NCBI RefSeq assembly: GCF_030463565.1 | Contig: NC_134675.1 | Location: 12,669,862-12,733,861 of the forward strand | Direction of reading: 5' to 3' | DNA from: Pelecanus crispus | Lineage: Eukaryota; Chordata; Aves; Pelecaniformes; Pelecanidae | Length of the DNA: 64,000 nucleotides | In this document: one piece after another, positions 1 to 12,529 of the stretch | How positions within the stretch are numbered: the stretch's first letter is position 1 | How the letters are laid out: each line of letters begins with the position of its first letter | The notes under the pieces: model-generated | Told to the model about the DNA's origin: nothing | The model's database searches: none | The model's input: only the letters and a program-made list of their open reading frames with translations | Position numbers and translations under genes: made by a program

Positions 1-40
1 ATGATCTTTTCCAACCTAAACAATTCTATGATTCTATAAT
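1..40 (+). repeat. CR1 LINE 3' tail, cut by window edge
   Basis: The first 40 bases read as the terminal CR1 phrase (cttttccaacctaaac) followed by the ATTCTATG tail repeat. Only the 3' end of a plus-strand copy is inside the window. Confidence 0.8.
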
Positions 41-1291
41 GCCGTGTCAACATTTTCATTACGAGATAAAAAAATTCCACTCATTTCACTGTTCTCGCAT
101 TAAAAGGAACAAGTTTTTCCATTTAGTACTTAACATATACTAACTGTAAATTGAAAGTCTCAGACACCGACTGCAGATGCTGCTAAAGCAGAAGTCCCAT
201 TTAAACATCCAGCACAGGCAAAGCAGTTGTAATTAGCACTTCCTAAGCAATTAGTATAGATCAAACATCCATCTGGCATTTACCTCAACCTAGCCAATAA
301 ATGTTATACCTGCCTTCTCCACTGTGCAATGTAGAATACATACTGAAATGGCAACATAATATGTATGGAATGCTTCTCTCATGGTAGAGACTGTCAAATA
401 TGGAAGTGCCGGAGTAAAATCAAGTGTCTACTGAAGTCAAAAATGGAAGTGCAATGTGCTGTGCAAAAATTATTTGCTAAACAGAAAACTCATGGCACAG
501 CCCATGTACAAAAGACACCTAGCCTGGCAGTTAAGGACTCTCTAACTAATACAACCACGATGCTATCTAGTAAGAACATAAAGGCAGATGACTAGAAAGT
601 GTATAGCAATAAGTAGCTTACAAGTGCTTAAAAGAATATCAGCAATACAAAGATATGCAAAAAGCCCGATAGCCTAATTTCCTGGTGTGATGAATAAATC
701 CTGTAACATCCACAAATAGTAAAAGACCTATGAGTGTTTAACAGCTCTCCATTTACAAAGATCTAGTTTACAAGGCATACTATTTTATTATCTTAATGGT
801 CCATCACAAACAGGGGGAAGAAAAAAAAAAAAGAAGGGTTGAAATGCAGTATTTTAGTATAAGATATACAGGGGGAGGTGGGGAAGACTTGACATGCATA
901 ATAGAGGTCTGCACTCACACTAACAGCTTAGTCATAGTACCACACACCTACATGCTCCTACTCATCCAGGCTTACATACGATGCACTTAGAGGAAGGGAA
1001 GTTGTGCACTATTTTATGTGTAACCTTGTAATTTTTATGTCTGAAACGTGTATATTAAATCATTTGCAGTAACATTTTATGAGAATTTCTGAAAGGAAAG
1101 AAAATAAATTACTGAAATCAATCTAAGACCTGTTTGCAAGCTGGGAAAAAACCAGTTAAAAGTGGCACATGATAAATTGACTATTTTTTTTTCTTTACTA
1201 AAAGTTATGAGAAAAGAGATTGAGAACGTTGTCTATGTAGAGGAAACTAAGCCATGTGTTTACTCCAGACTAGCTTCCCCTTCCCATCCTT
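41..1291. other. Non-coding, probable GOLPH3 intron 1
   Basis: AT-rich unique sequence. The short open frames (for example 365-595 and 796-990) have no recognisable domain. It lies downstream of GOLPH3 exon 1 on the gene strand. No GOLPH3 exon 2-4 coding was recognised here. Confidence 0.5.
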
Positions 1292-1953
1292 CCAGTGGAT
1301 GAAAAACTGGACATGAGCCAGCAATGTGCACTTGCAGCCCAGAAAGCCAACCATATCCTGGGCTGCGTCAAAAGAAGTGTGGCCAGCAGGTCGAGGGTGG
1401 TGATTCTGCCCCTCTGCTCTGGTGAGACCCCACCTGGAGTACTGCATCCAGCTCTGGAGCCCTCAGCACAGGAAAGACATGGACCTGTTGGAGCGGGTCC
1501 AGAGGAGGGCCACAAAAATGATCAGAGAGATGGAACACCTCTCCTATGAGGAAAGGCTGAGAGAGTTGGGGTTGTTCAGCCTGGAAAAGAGAAGGCTCCA
1601 GGGAGACCTTATTGTGGCCTTTCAGTACTTAAAGGGGGCCTATAGGAAGGATGGGGACAGACGTTTTAGTAGGGCCTGTAGCAGTAAGACAAGGGGTAAC
1701 GGTTTTAAACTAAAAGAAGGTAGATTCAGACTAGATATAAGGAAGAAATTTTTTTACAATGAGGGTGGTGAAACACTGGAACAGGTTGCCCAGAGAGGTG
1801 GTAGATGCCCCATCCCTGGAAACATTCAAGATCAGGCTGGATGGGGCTCTGATCAACTTGATCTAGTTGAAGATGTCCCTGCTCATTGCAGCAGGGGTTG
1901 GACTAGATGACTTTTGGAGGTCTCTTCCAACTGAAACCATTCTACGATTCCCC
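1292..1953 (+). mobile_element. 5'-truncated CR1 LINE (RT C-terminus plus 3' tail)
   Basis: The frame at 1422-1910 encodes the C-terminal part of CR1 ORF2, with phrases such as [14 protein letters not shown] and [13 protein letters not shown]. The copy ends with the usual ggtctcttccaactgaaacc and a decayed ATTCTATG tail. Frame breaks near 1440 and stops make it non-functional. It is antisense to GOLPH3, within probable intron 1. Confidence 0.9.
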
Positions 1954-2794
1954 CAGTAATGCAACACAGAAGTGAATATGTGCTGTAGTAATTGTTTGCT
2001 CCGTGAGTAGGAAAGTCATTCTTGACTATACTGCCTGTAACACTTAGCCTGGTCAATTTAGCATTGCAAAGAAGGACCATTACATGTAGCTTAACTAATT
2101 GAGATAAATGCTGCAGTACTTGAACTACTTTAGTATCAAAGAACACCTGAAATAATATCACTTTTACTTTAATGTAAAATGTTAGTTTTCAGTTCCATGA
2201 TTACTTCCCTTCTAGCAATTAACAGCAATACTTTCTCAGATGTACTTTATGCAAAATTGTTAATAAAATCAGCTTGCTACAGAAGAGGAAAAAGAGTTAC
2301 AGCTTTGTTTTTAAGAGTGCTTAGAAAAACTGAGAAGTGTCACTACAAAGGCTTTAACAATGTTTTTGCCATTATCCTACACTAGACAGTTTGACATGAA
2401 AGAAGGGACTACACTACACTGGAAGTTATCCATGAATAAATAACATAGATTACAGATTAACCTTGCTGTAAGAGCAGGGATAACCATACTAGGTGCATGC
2501 AGAACCATGAAACAAACACCATTTCAACACAAAGTCAACTTGTATCCAAAGTGCTGCTTCCAAATCAGCATGTCATCTTCCAAAGAGCTCAAAAGCAAGA
2601 TTTACTCAGCAGCACAGTAAAGAGGCACTTCACTGAATCTTGTAGCGCACAGAATTTGGGTACTCCTCACACACCTCCTATCTTCCGCTAGCCTGTAATT
2701 TATGTATGGACATGAAATAAAAAAAGGACCAAAAAGGTAGGCAACTATGAAAGAAAGAATTTTTCATCACAGACATTACATACTTTATTGTTAT

Positions 2795-2972
2795 TAGGCC
2801 CTGAACATTTTGCCCAGGGAAGTGGTTGAGTCACTATCCCTGGAGGTATTTAAAAGATGTATAGACGTGGTGCTTAGGGACATGGTTTAGTGGTGGACTT
2901 GGCAGTGTTCGGTTTACAGTTGGACTCAATGATCTTAAAGGTCTTTTCCAACCTAAATGATTCTATGATTTG
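2795..2972 (+). mobile_element. CR1 LINE 3' fragment
   Basis: About 180 bases of a CR1 3' end. It starts in the gcccagggaagtggttgagtc segment and ends in ggtcttttccaacctaaatg followed by attctatgatt. It is more diverged than the copies around 14 kb. Confidence 0.8.
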
Positions 2973-5900
2973 AAAAAAAGCACACCTTTGTCAGGGTTTC
3001 AACACATTCACACATCATTCTTCAACTGAAATGCAAATTCCCAGTAGATGCCTCTTCGTGTTTCACTCATTTGTCTCAGAAATTTTCCAGCAAAATTTGG
3101 GAGCTTTTGAATTGACATTCAGGCTGTTGCTGAAACTTTTTTTTTGGGGGGGGGGGGGGGGGGGCGCACAACTAAAAAGATACGAGGATGTCTTTTGAAA
3201 ACTCAATCATTTGTTACACAGGCAAAAAAAATCCCAGACTTCTGTATCATAATATGAATTTCACAAAGCCAAATCTTAAGATCAGGGAAAATGCCACCCA
3301 TATTTTGAATGTTTTCAAAATTTCTATTTCACCTTTCAGAAAAATCTCTTTTGGATTAAAATATAAAATTCAGTAACAAATCCAGCCACTCATATTTGTA
3401 AGAAGAATAAAGAAACTACATTTTAGCACTAATTTGATCAACACAAAAGAGCACATCTGAAGCAGGCAAACTGGCTCCCTAATAACTTATTTCAATACAA
3501 CGAAAAGTATCATAAGCTGGAGACCTTCATGTGAACTATTTGGACAAAAAGCTATGCGGTAACACTAAATCTTCAGCAATAAATGAAGTTTCTGAAAGCC
3601 AAACACGAGTAGCAAAGATCCAAGAGAATTTCTGTACCTAACAAAGTGATTTAATATTACTTCACTCTCACAAATGACATTTTAGTCTTCACCAACAAAA
3701 GCTTAAATAAAACCAGAAGTATTTACTGTTGCAGCAGACTGCAGTACATGACGATTATTTCAGTGTAATTTATCCGAGTTTTCTTTCAGCAAATAAGGAA
3801 TTAGTTACAGATCAAATAAGTATTTTATCTTACTAAATATAATTATCTGAACTACAGAAGTAGGTGCCGTGTCTCTATAGCTGCTTCAATTTGTTTAGTT
3901 GTAGCATATTGTATAGAGGACAGGAACAGCTGTGTGCATTGCTGTATTTTAATAGATTTCCAACTTGTACTGGGATAACTCCAAAAAGTGAAAAAAAAAT
4001 AAACCCAACCATAAAAACCCCTACACGTACAAAAAACTTAAATGGAGTGACACTTATAGAGCACAGCCACCTAGCAACCTCTCAGTTTTCTATGGGACTC
4101 AGTTACAAGATGTCTAGAAGAGCTGTAATGAACAAACTGACCTGTACCCATCTCTCAGCTGCCATTTTTAAGTAAGCTAACTTAATATTTATCACTCCCT
4201 TCTTTTGGGAGTGATGACCTCAGATGCTTCAGTAGTTCTACAAAATAACCTCCTTTTGCTGTGGCTTTGACCTATCCTACTGCAATACTATTTTTAACCT
4301 AATACAGGAAAGTATTTTATTTTGGTAAGTATTTTTTATTCCTATAGCAACAGGCTATTGCTCTATTCTAAATGGATGAACACGGTTCCCTTCTCCAGTC
4401 ATTTTTCTGAAGGGTTTCCAAATAAGTTGTAGGTGTTCTTGTGATGCTCCTTTTGTGCCAGTATATTACCTGCTCCTCCAAGGACACAGCATCTGTCATG
4501 TTATGCAAGCATGCACATATTTCAGCACGTACCCCTTAAAACCTATCTTGACCTTGGAATACAGAAATAGTTATGCATACACAGAAGATACAAATGGAAG
4601 AGGAACCACTGGTGGAAAAAAAAAAGCAACCAGTCCACATACATAAACTACATTTTAATTAGGCCAAACAGAAAAAAGACCATGTCCAGAAACCACATGC
4701 AAATGCAGTTAATTGTGTTCAAGTATTAAGAATGGAATTGAGGCATGCTGTTTGGTTTAGGGCAGCTAGACATTCCCATCACTGAACACATACTGCAGCA
4801 ACAACCAGGCAACAACTCAAAAGTTTTGCTATGGTTGTTACAATCGTTGCACTATCCTGAAAGCAGGATTCACATAAATATCTAACAATCTCCTAGAAAC
4901 ACTGAACTCGTCAATCCATCACTGTCTGAATCTTCCTGAAAAACTCTTCTCTCCTATGAGTAAAGGTTCTGCCATCTACACTTAAAAATTATAAATGGTA
5001 GCTCCTTACATGCAAGGCTTTTTTTCTTATATACAATTTACATAGTGTTAAGCCATATTCACCAGTGTTTAATATTAGAAATAAAAATTAACCAAAAAAA
5101 CCCCTCAAAGCTAAGTTATCAATGCAGTTATCAGTGACTTATCTGAGAGAGAAGCTATTTTTAGGGAAACATGTTCTTAGGCCAATTCAGACTAATTTAT
5201 TTATTTATAACTCAACACTAAATTATTTTATCCTGTTGCAATAAAAAGGAAGGATGTTATCAGCTTTAAATCTACTGGCTTTCAGTTGAGCTTATAGCTC
5301 ACATACCTGCCTTTGCCTTTCCCTTACACTTCTTGTAGTTTCACAATTATACTTTACAGACCCTATATTGCTTTTTGCTGCTTGCTATCATGACAAAATC
5401 TCACACAAATGTCACAGAAAATCAATTCTATTGGAAGTAAAAACTTTATAAAAAGCATTTCCAGATACATAAAGTACCTAATTTTTGCTTACTTATCATT
5501 AGAACAATAAAGAACAAAACAAAACAAAAAAAATCTTTGAAAATGAATCTATAGCTTTATTTTCAGTTTTAAAAGGGGAAAAAACAGAGACAAAGCGGTT
5601 TACACAGTGTAACAGAAAAGAGTACAAGCAGACACAAAACCAAAATACAAACCCTAGTGATTCATGTCTAACAAAGCTCAGAAACGGTATATGCTGCAGT
5701 TGGTGCACATAAGCCCCCTACCCTAGAGATGACATTATCATTCTTTTTGTCTGACATCTCAACTGCAAAATCTCAAAGGAGTCATGAATCTCTGTGCCAC
5801 TGTAATCACTTAGTTCCTTTTTCCATACAAAGAAATATTAGATTACCTGCAGTGTGTGCCACTGCTGCACTTAGCAAAGTTACATGATTTACAATTTTGA

Positions 5901-6131
5901 TGCACGCTGGTGCAAAGCTGGATTTTTAGGTCCAATGTTAATAATTAACTTTTGATATACTAGGAATACTTGCACCATATATTCTTTCTAGGCAGACAGA
6001 ACGTTCCCTGCCTTGAAATCTTTACAGCCTAATACCCACAAATTCAGAAGATTTAGAACACAGTCGGGGGGGGGGAGAAAAGAAAAAAAAAAAAAAAAAA
6101 AAGGGCTGGAAGATCACCCAGTCTATCCCAC
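2973..6131. other. Non-coding, probable GOLPH3 intron 1
   Basis: AT-rich DNA. It contains a T-run followed by about 19 Gs near 3140-3163 and a G10/A-rich block near 6065-6105. No exon-like coding conservation or RNA gene was recognised. Confidence 0.45.
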
Positions 6132-6718
6132 TGTCCTGGTTTTGGCTGGGATAGAGTTAATTTTCTTCCTAGTAGCAGGCATAGTGCTGTGTTTTGGATT
6201 TAGTAGGAGAAAAATGCTGATAACACACTGATGTTTTAGTTGTTGCTAAGTACTGCTTATGCTAGCCAAGGACTTTTCAGCTTCCCATGCTCTGCCAGGT
6301 GCACAAGAACCTGGGAGGGGGCACAGCCAGGACAGCTGACCCAAACTGGCCAAAGGGCTATTCCATACCATATGATGTCATGCTCAGTGTATAAACTGGG
6401 GGGAGTGGGCCAGGGGGCAGCGATCGCTGCTTGGGGGCTAGCTGGGCATCAGTTGGCAGGCGGTGAGGGGTTGCATCACTTTTTTTTTTTTTTCCCCTGG
6501 GTTTTGTTTCTCTCTCTCGCTGTTCTCCTTTTCATTACAATTTTTATTACTATCATTATTATTATTATTTTTCAATTATTAAACGGTTTTTATCTCAACC
6601 CACGAGTTTTCTTACTTTTGTCCTTCTAATTCTCTCACCCATCCCACGGGGGGTGGGGTGGGGGGGTGGAGTCAGCTGCTGTGTGGTGCTTGGTTGCTGA
6701 TGGGCTAAACCACTGACA
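6132..6718 (+). mobile_element. Solo LTR, family C, with 5-bp target duplication
   Basis: The element runs from TGTCCTGGTTTTGGCTGGGA to ...ACTGACA and is flanked on both sides by cccac (6127-6131 and 6719-6723). That makes it a clean solo LTR left by recombination between the two ends of a provirus. A tataaac box lies near 6392. The same family recurs near 10.3, 16.7, 39.3, 40.8 and 59.7 kb. It sits antisense to GOLPH3. Confidence 0.88.
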
Positions 6719-6723
6719 CCCAC

Positions 6724-7990
6724 CTTCCTCAAGGCAAGACCTCCTAGACAATCCTGCCAAATATCTATCTTGTCACACCTAATTTACTTTCCTGCAACTA
6801 TTCAGGTGTGTAGAAAGAGAAACACGCATATGCACAAGTCTTCAGATTCAACAGGTGGAAGAACACAACACTGACTTTATTAGGATACCATGGCAAGGTC
6901 CATCTGAAAAAAAATGGGATTACAAGAATATGGCCCAAAATACACAATCTGAGAAAGAAATAAAATATGTCATTGTGGCAGGTATATATACAGATATACC
7001 CACACACGTTAAAAAACAAACGTTAACTAGGAAAACTACTCTTTAACCTATTCATTATCAACCAGCAAATTTATTTTAGATGCAACGTACAGTCAAAGAA
7101 CATATAACTTAGCAGATTGCCCCCCCCATTACTCTGTGCTCATGAACACACAGTTTTAAGACGACTTCCACCCAAATCAATAAACTGGCTTCATTAGTTT
7201 ACTTATCACTAAAAAAAAAAAAAAAAAAAGCAGGTTGCTTAATTAAATTCATAACTCTTATATAAAATAAAGGCATATTATGCTTCACCATACACCACAT
7301 CAAACTAAACTGACAGGACTGACTCTCTGCAGTGTGCGTACTTTTTATATTGATTACCTCTTTCAAATGAAGTAAAAAAATCCAGCACACTGGTAGAAGT
7401 ATACCTTCCTCAATAACTGTTATTCACAGTATCATGACACCCAATTAAGCTATAAATTCAATAAAAACACAGAATTACATAATAATGTCATTTCCTCATT
7501 TTGACACACTTCTCATTATTCAAGACCCATTTTTGTCAAATGTATCTCCCCGAAGTTTAAGACATTTAACATGCATTAGTCTGGAAAGTCTTATTAAAAA
7601 GGGCTGCTAAGCATCCTAAAGCACCCAAGAACCCCATAAGTACCATATAGTTGTGTCTGACAAAATACATAGGAGTAGACAAAGCTCCCACATTAGAGCT
7701 ACGGGTAAGTATAGGAGTATAAATATCACAGGTCTAACCAGGGCCTCCAAGTCAACCACCAACGCTGTCAGAGACTCCAGGTCCCCATCTTCCCCCCCCC
7801 CCCCCAAGCTCTACGCTGCCTTCCTTGAGATGCTACAAACATTAGAGCCCCTCTGTGAACCCTACCATCCAAAGGACGATCCGAAATCTCTGCCAGGTTC
7901 CCTCTCGCCCAACATCCAAGCACCTTCCCCACCTCCTCCAAAATCCCAAGCCTGTTCCAGCATGCGCCCCTAGCAACACCACAGTCCCAG
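6724..7990. other. Non-coding, probable GOLPH3 intron 1, grading into CpG island
   Basis: AT-rich sequence with A-runs (near 7210) that becomes C-rich from about 7790. No exon was recognised. Confidence 0.45.
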
Positions 7991-8950
7991 TCCCCTGCAA
8001 CGCCTCTATCCCAAACCCGCAGCAACACTCACCCAGCAGCATTCTTGCCCCCATCCCACCCCCACCCTAGCGCCACTTCGGCTCCCCTATCCCATCAACA
8101 ACCTCCATAAGCCCCCGAATAACCGGTGTCCCCTCAGGCACCCCCTCCCCAGGGCCCCCCAGCACCACTAGGACTCCTCAGCCATCCCTTGCCCTCACCT
8201 CGGCCCGCCCCAGACCCACCACCACGGCCCCGGCCGCACCTCACGGTCCTTGAGGCCCAGGAGCAGCACCTCTTCCATGAGGGTGAGCCGCGTTTCCTTG
8301 GAGTCGCCTTTCTCGTCGCCGGGCTCGTCCCGGCGGCCTTCATCCTCCGAGCCGCCCCCCACCCCCCGCTCCTTGTCGGCGGTGGCGCTGCGGGAGGCCT
8401 CAGTCCGGCGCTGCACGAGGCCAGAACTGCGCTGGGTCAGGGAAGTCATGGCTGGAGGCGGCGGGAGGGCAAAGGCCCGCCGCGGGGAGAGGGGCTGGGC
8501 GACAGTTCAAGATGGGGGGAGGAGAAGGGACAGGAGCCGCTCCTGCCTCCGCCCTATCAGCACCGGGGCAATGGCCGGCCGGGGTGAATCATGGGGAGCA
8601 GGGCTCGGCCGCGGCAGGGGAGGCAAAGGCCACGGCAGTAGGGGCCGGCGTCCCCCCCTGCGGCGGCCGAGCTAGCGGAGGCGGCTTCTCCAATATGGCG
8701 GCGCGAGCTGATGCCAGCGGAGGATGTGGCAGCGGCAGGCGCGGGGGAGGGACCGGAAAGGGCCGCGGGCGGGAGGAGCCCCCCGTGGGGCAGGAGGTGG
8801 GGACGCAGCCCCCTCAGCCTCAGGGAGTGCGGGCGGTACCGGCTGTTGTTGACTGTTACTGTTACCTGGGGCTGTGGAGGACAGTTAATCCAACACTCCG
8901 GGCGGAGGGGAGGGGGGACGGCCAGTCAGCCGGTGCCCGCCAGGGGCTGG
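7990..8950. promoter_or_regulatory. CpG island and GOLPH3 promoter region
   Basis: A sharp switch from AT-rich DNA to GC-rich, CpG-dense DNA surrounds GOLPH3 exon 1. Upstream of the gene, near 8691-8702, lies aatatggcggcg, which matches the YY1 consensus (AAnATGGCGGC) in plus orientation. GC-box-like tracts surround it. The absence of a strong TATA fits a housekeeping promoter. The transcription start cannot be fixed from sequence alone. Confidence 0.75.
8240..8449 (-). CDS. GOLPH3: GOLPH3 exon 1 (coding part)
   Basis: Golgi phosphoprotein 3 binds PtdIns4P on trans-Golgi membranes, links them to MYO18A and actin, and acts as a COPI adaptor retaining glycosyltransferases. The exon encodes 70 residues. 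It begins MTSLTQRSSGLVQRRTEASR, passes through an acidic and Gly-rich low-complexity stretch with GDSKETRLTLMEEV, and ends at LKDRE on a GTGCGG donor at 8239. This matches the N-terminal tail and the start of the GPP34 fold in vertebrate GOLPH3, with a shorter acidic linker than I recall for human. The start is the first ATG in the CpG island. Exons 2-4, carrying the PtdIns4P pocket, were not recognised in bases 1-8239. Intron 1 is long in other vertebrates, so they probably lie beyond the left edge. Confidence 0.93.
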
Positions 8951-9269
8951 CTAACACACTCTCTTAAATTGATTTTTTTTTTCTTAAAAAGTGTCTTATT
9001 TAAAACCTTAAATCTCCTTGATTTAATTTTTAGCCACAAGACCATGTCTGATTGCTAGTGCAGCCCCCCAGGAATATATCTTCATATATATATACATACA
9101 CACACACACACTCATCAATTAAGCTCTCAACAGTCTTGACTTTAAACCGAGTAAATGGAGTCCCTCTGCTCTGCTGTCGATGAGGCATCTTTTTCAAACC
9201 TTTAGCCTTTTATTTGATATAGAACGTAAGATCTGTACTTTTGCATCAAAAGTTCGGCCTCTGACTTTA
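8951..9269. other. Non-coding upstream of the GOLPH3 CpG island
   Basis: AT-rich sequence with a short (AT)n/(CA)n microsatellite near 9084-9112. No gene was recognised. Confidence 0.5.
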
Positions 9270-9850
9270 ACTCTCAGTGGAGAGAAACTGCGGACTTGTT
9301 TAGAGATTCTTTGAAACGGTACCTCTGTACCTTGAACAAGTTCGTTAAGAACCAGCAAACACCAAGATTAGAGGAACTAGGAGCATCATCACCCAAGATA
9401 AGTGTAGAGAAACCAGTTAGGACTAGCACATATTGTAGCAAAGCTGTGATAAGCTGCTCAGTGAGCCAACTCATGACTGTATATAGGAAAAGGATCCGGA
9501 GTTCATAGAAAGGACACTGAAAGACCCCTCTACAAAGACCACTAGGGACCCCCAAGGACCACCGACCCAAATCACGGAGCATGCACACCTGGGGAGAGAA
9601 TATGTAAATAAGTTCCGGGAATTCATTATCCTAAGACCGCCTTTTCCAATAAATATGATGAATATGTATATTTCTGTCCTAGATAAATTGTATGTCTTTG
9701 GTTGTGCGGCATGCACGTTAGGTGGAAGTATCCCCCATGTATCCGGTGCCGTAAATAAAGAATGCCTGCTTTCTAAAGCTCCAAAATTAGTCCTAGAGAG
9801 TTTCCGTAAGCCGTAATTTTCAGTATCGGAGCATGGCACACCAAAAACTC
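9270..9850 (+). mobile_element. Probable solo LTR of a separate ERV family
   Basis: A block of distinct composition with LTR architecture: ggaccaccgacccaaatcac in a U3-like region, then an AATAAA signal at 9754-9759 in gtaaataaagaatgcctgc, which resembles the R region of the LTR family at 23.5 kb. The ends are approximate, and I did not find a convincing target duplication. No internal retroviral coding adjoins it. Confidence 0.55.
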
Positions 9851-10329
9851 AAAACTATTTCTCAAGGCTAAATCCCATATATGTTTCCAGGTAGTGTATT
9901 TTATTGCACAATAAATGTGCTTGAGATGCAAGGATGACCTATACTTTTTAGTCCACAATTAGGATATTGCATTTGGCCATATTGAGATATAGACTTTTTA
10001 AAAATAATATAATATGTATCTAAGATATCAATAAAATATTTATATAAATATTTTTTTTTCTTTTTTAGGTGCACCCTGTTTGCCAAGAGCTCCAAGTCAC
10101 TTTGTAAGTCACTCCATTATTTCCCACACCCCCAATTCTTGCATAATCTGCTAATGTGACTTGGTGATAATTCAGTATAGCTTCTTCAAGATCATTGATA
10201 AGGACGAAACTGATCCCTGGAGGATCTGAATCACTCACACAAGCAGGTGTTCAGCGCCATCTCCAGGAAAGCAGGGCTCCATCATGCGTAATGGTTACTC
10301 AGGAAGACAAACACCATCACTCCAAATGT

Positions 10330-10632
10330 CCCCCCTTCCTCCTCCTTCCCCCAGCTTTATATTGCTGAGCATGACATCATATGGTATGGAATATCCCTTT
10401 GGTCAGTTGGGGTCAGCTGTCCCAGCTGTGTCCCCTCCCAACTTCTTGTGCAGCCTACTCATTGATGCAGTGGTGCGAGAAGCAGAAAAGGCCTTGACTC
10501 TGTGTAAGCGCTGCTCAGCAGTAACAAAAACATCCCTGTATTATCAATGCTGGTTTTAGCACAAATCCAAAACATAGCCCCATACTAGCTATTATGAAGA
10601 AAATTAACTCTATCCCAGCCAAAACCAGCACA
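10330..10632 (-). mobile_element. Old truncated LTR, family C
   Basis: Read on the minus strand it begins TGTGCTGGTTTTGGCTGGGA. It retains the family C core at 10368-10402 (gcatgacatcatatggtatg on the plus strand) but is diverged, and its far end decays into unrelated sequence. It is the oldest-looking family C copy in the window. Confidence 0.75.
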
Positions 10633-11772
10633 GACTGCTCACTCAGCAACAGAGCACTCCTCCAGGCATTGCCATTTTTCTGTTTTGACCTGTATTCCAG
10701 GTGCCTCTGTTGACTGCAAAGCAGAAAGCTTGAGAATATTGTCCTGTGAACATTTTCCCATAGGGTTAAAACAAGCCAAATGTGGATTGATTTTCTTTGG
10801 GTTAATTCTGCACTGGATTATATCTGTACAACACCATTTATCTTCAGTATTGTAAAATGATATTATCACTAGATAATTTCTATGAGATGGCTTTTAAAGA
10901 GATCTCACTGGCTATCACTTTACCATCCATGCAAATGTTTATTAATACATTTGATGCTAAAGAGCTGCTATTCAAATAGAAATCTCTTCACAGGGGATCT
11001 GCAAGGAGTTTTTGAATGAAGTCTACACTGCAGACCACATTCTTAGATCAAATTAAAGTAATAATTTGAATTGTTGTGACAAATGACACTTAGGACGTTA
11101 CCTGCGTAGTATAGATTGATGAGCATTTGAGCATCAAACACAACATAGTTTCTGATGCTAGCCAGTTATTTAAAAACATGTTGCTGTCCAGTTGAATAAG
11201 TACATTTTCATAAATACCAATTGCATTGCTAGGAGTTCATTAATGATCTATAAATATGTAAGAACTCCTGCTATGTACTTGTTTAGCACCAAGCACAAGA
11301 CTACCTGCACATAACTAAGTAAAGATGTACAATATCTAACCATGAGGCACAAGGGTGTGTGACTATAGAGTGTCTCCAGTTTTTAATACTAGTGTTTGTA
11401 GCAATCAGTTGATTCAAACACAGCAGAAACCTGACTAGTAATCGGAAACTATCTGAAAACTCACAGCAAAGCAATAAATTTACAATCACCCTTGTACATC
11501 TACAGCATGCTCATGTGTTTGCCTTTTAGTGGCTTTTTTTTCCCCTCCCTGAAAACTAGATTGAGGAAGAAGAAAGGGGATTTGGGGCTTCATTCATGAA
11601 GCCAAAAAGTGCTAAAAAACCAGCACTAGAAATACACAGTATAGCTGGAAAAGTTATATGGCTTTTTTTCCTAGGGAATCCTGGAATGGGGACGGGGGAC
11701 TCACTAGACCAAAACCTCACTGACTCCAGAGTGAACTGGCAGCTGAGTACATTTCTCTGCATGCCCAGACAT
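10633..11772. other. Non-coding intergenic DNA
   Basis: AT-rich DNA between GOLPH3 and MTMR12. No coding or RNA gene was recognised. Confidence 0.5.
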
Positions 11773-12527
11773 AGCATCATAGAATATCTTGAGTTGGAAG
11801 GGACCCATAAGGATCGTCGAGTCCAACTCCCTGCTCCTCACAGGACTACCTAACGCTAAACCATGTGACTAAGAGGGTCATCCAGATGCTCCTTGAACTC
11901 TGACAGGCTTGGTGCCATGACCACTTCCCTGGGAAGCCTGTTCCAGTGACCGACCACCCTCTCAGTGAAGAACCTTTTCCTAATGTCCAATCTGAACTTC
12001 TCTTGACGCAGCTTCATTCCATTTCCTCGTGTCCTATCGCGGGTCTCCAGAGAGAGGAGATCAGCACCTCCCCCTCTGCTGCCCCCCTTGAGGAAGTTGT
12101 AGACTGTGATGAGGTCACCCCTCAGCCTTCTCTTCTCCAAGCTGAACAAACCAAGTGACCTCAGCCACTCCTCATAAGTCTTGCCCTCAAGACTTTTCAC
12201 CATCTTGGTTGCCCTCCTCTGGACACACTCTAATAGTTTGACATCTCTCTTATACTGAGGCACCCAAAACTGCACACAGTACTTGAGGTGGGGCCGCACC
12301 AGTGCAGTGTAGAGTGGGACAATCACCTCCCTCGACCAACTAGCTATGCTGTGCTTGATGCACCCCAGGACCCAGTTGGCCCTTTTGGCTGCCAGGGCAC
12401 ACTGTTGACTCATGTTCAACTTGCCATCAACCCAAACCCCCAGATCTCTTTCCATGGGGCTGCTCTCATCCCCCAATTTGTATGTGTAACCAAGATTACC
12501 CCAGCAGCACGAGGAGAGAGCCAGTGA
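11773..12527 (-). mobile_element. CR1 LINE 3' fragment with long ORF2 remnant
   Basis: The minus-strand frame over 11856-12644 is open for 262 codons. Its CR1 part covers the end of the reverse transcriptase and the C-terminal region ([47 protein letters not shown]). The 3' tail is at low coordinates (atcatagaatatcttgagtt). It is 5'-truncated and belongs to a CR1 subfamily different from the 14-kb copy. The open frame beyond 12530 is unrelated sequence. Confidence 0.9.
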
Positions 12528-12529
12528 GC

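Noticed and set aside
1..8239. Search for GOLPH3 exons 2-4
   Set aside because: No segment encoding the conserved GOLPH3 core was recognised by eye; they are expected farther left.
8126..9058. Several long plus-strand open frames across the GOLPH3 CpG island
   Set aside because: GC-rich sequence lacks stop codons by composition. The frames are Pro/Arg/Gly-rich, overlap each other and show no domain; GOLPH3 lies on the other strand.
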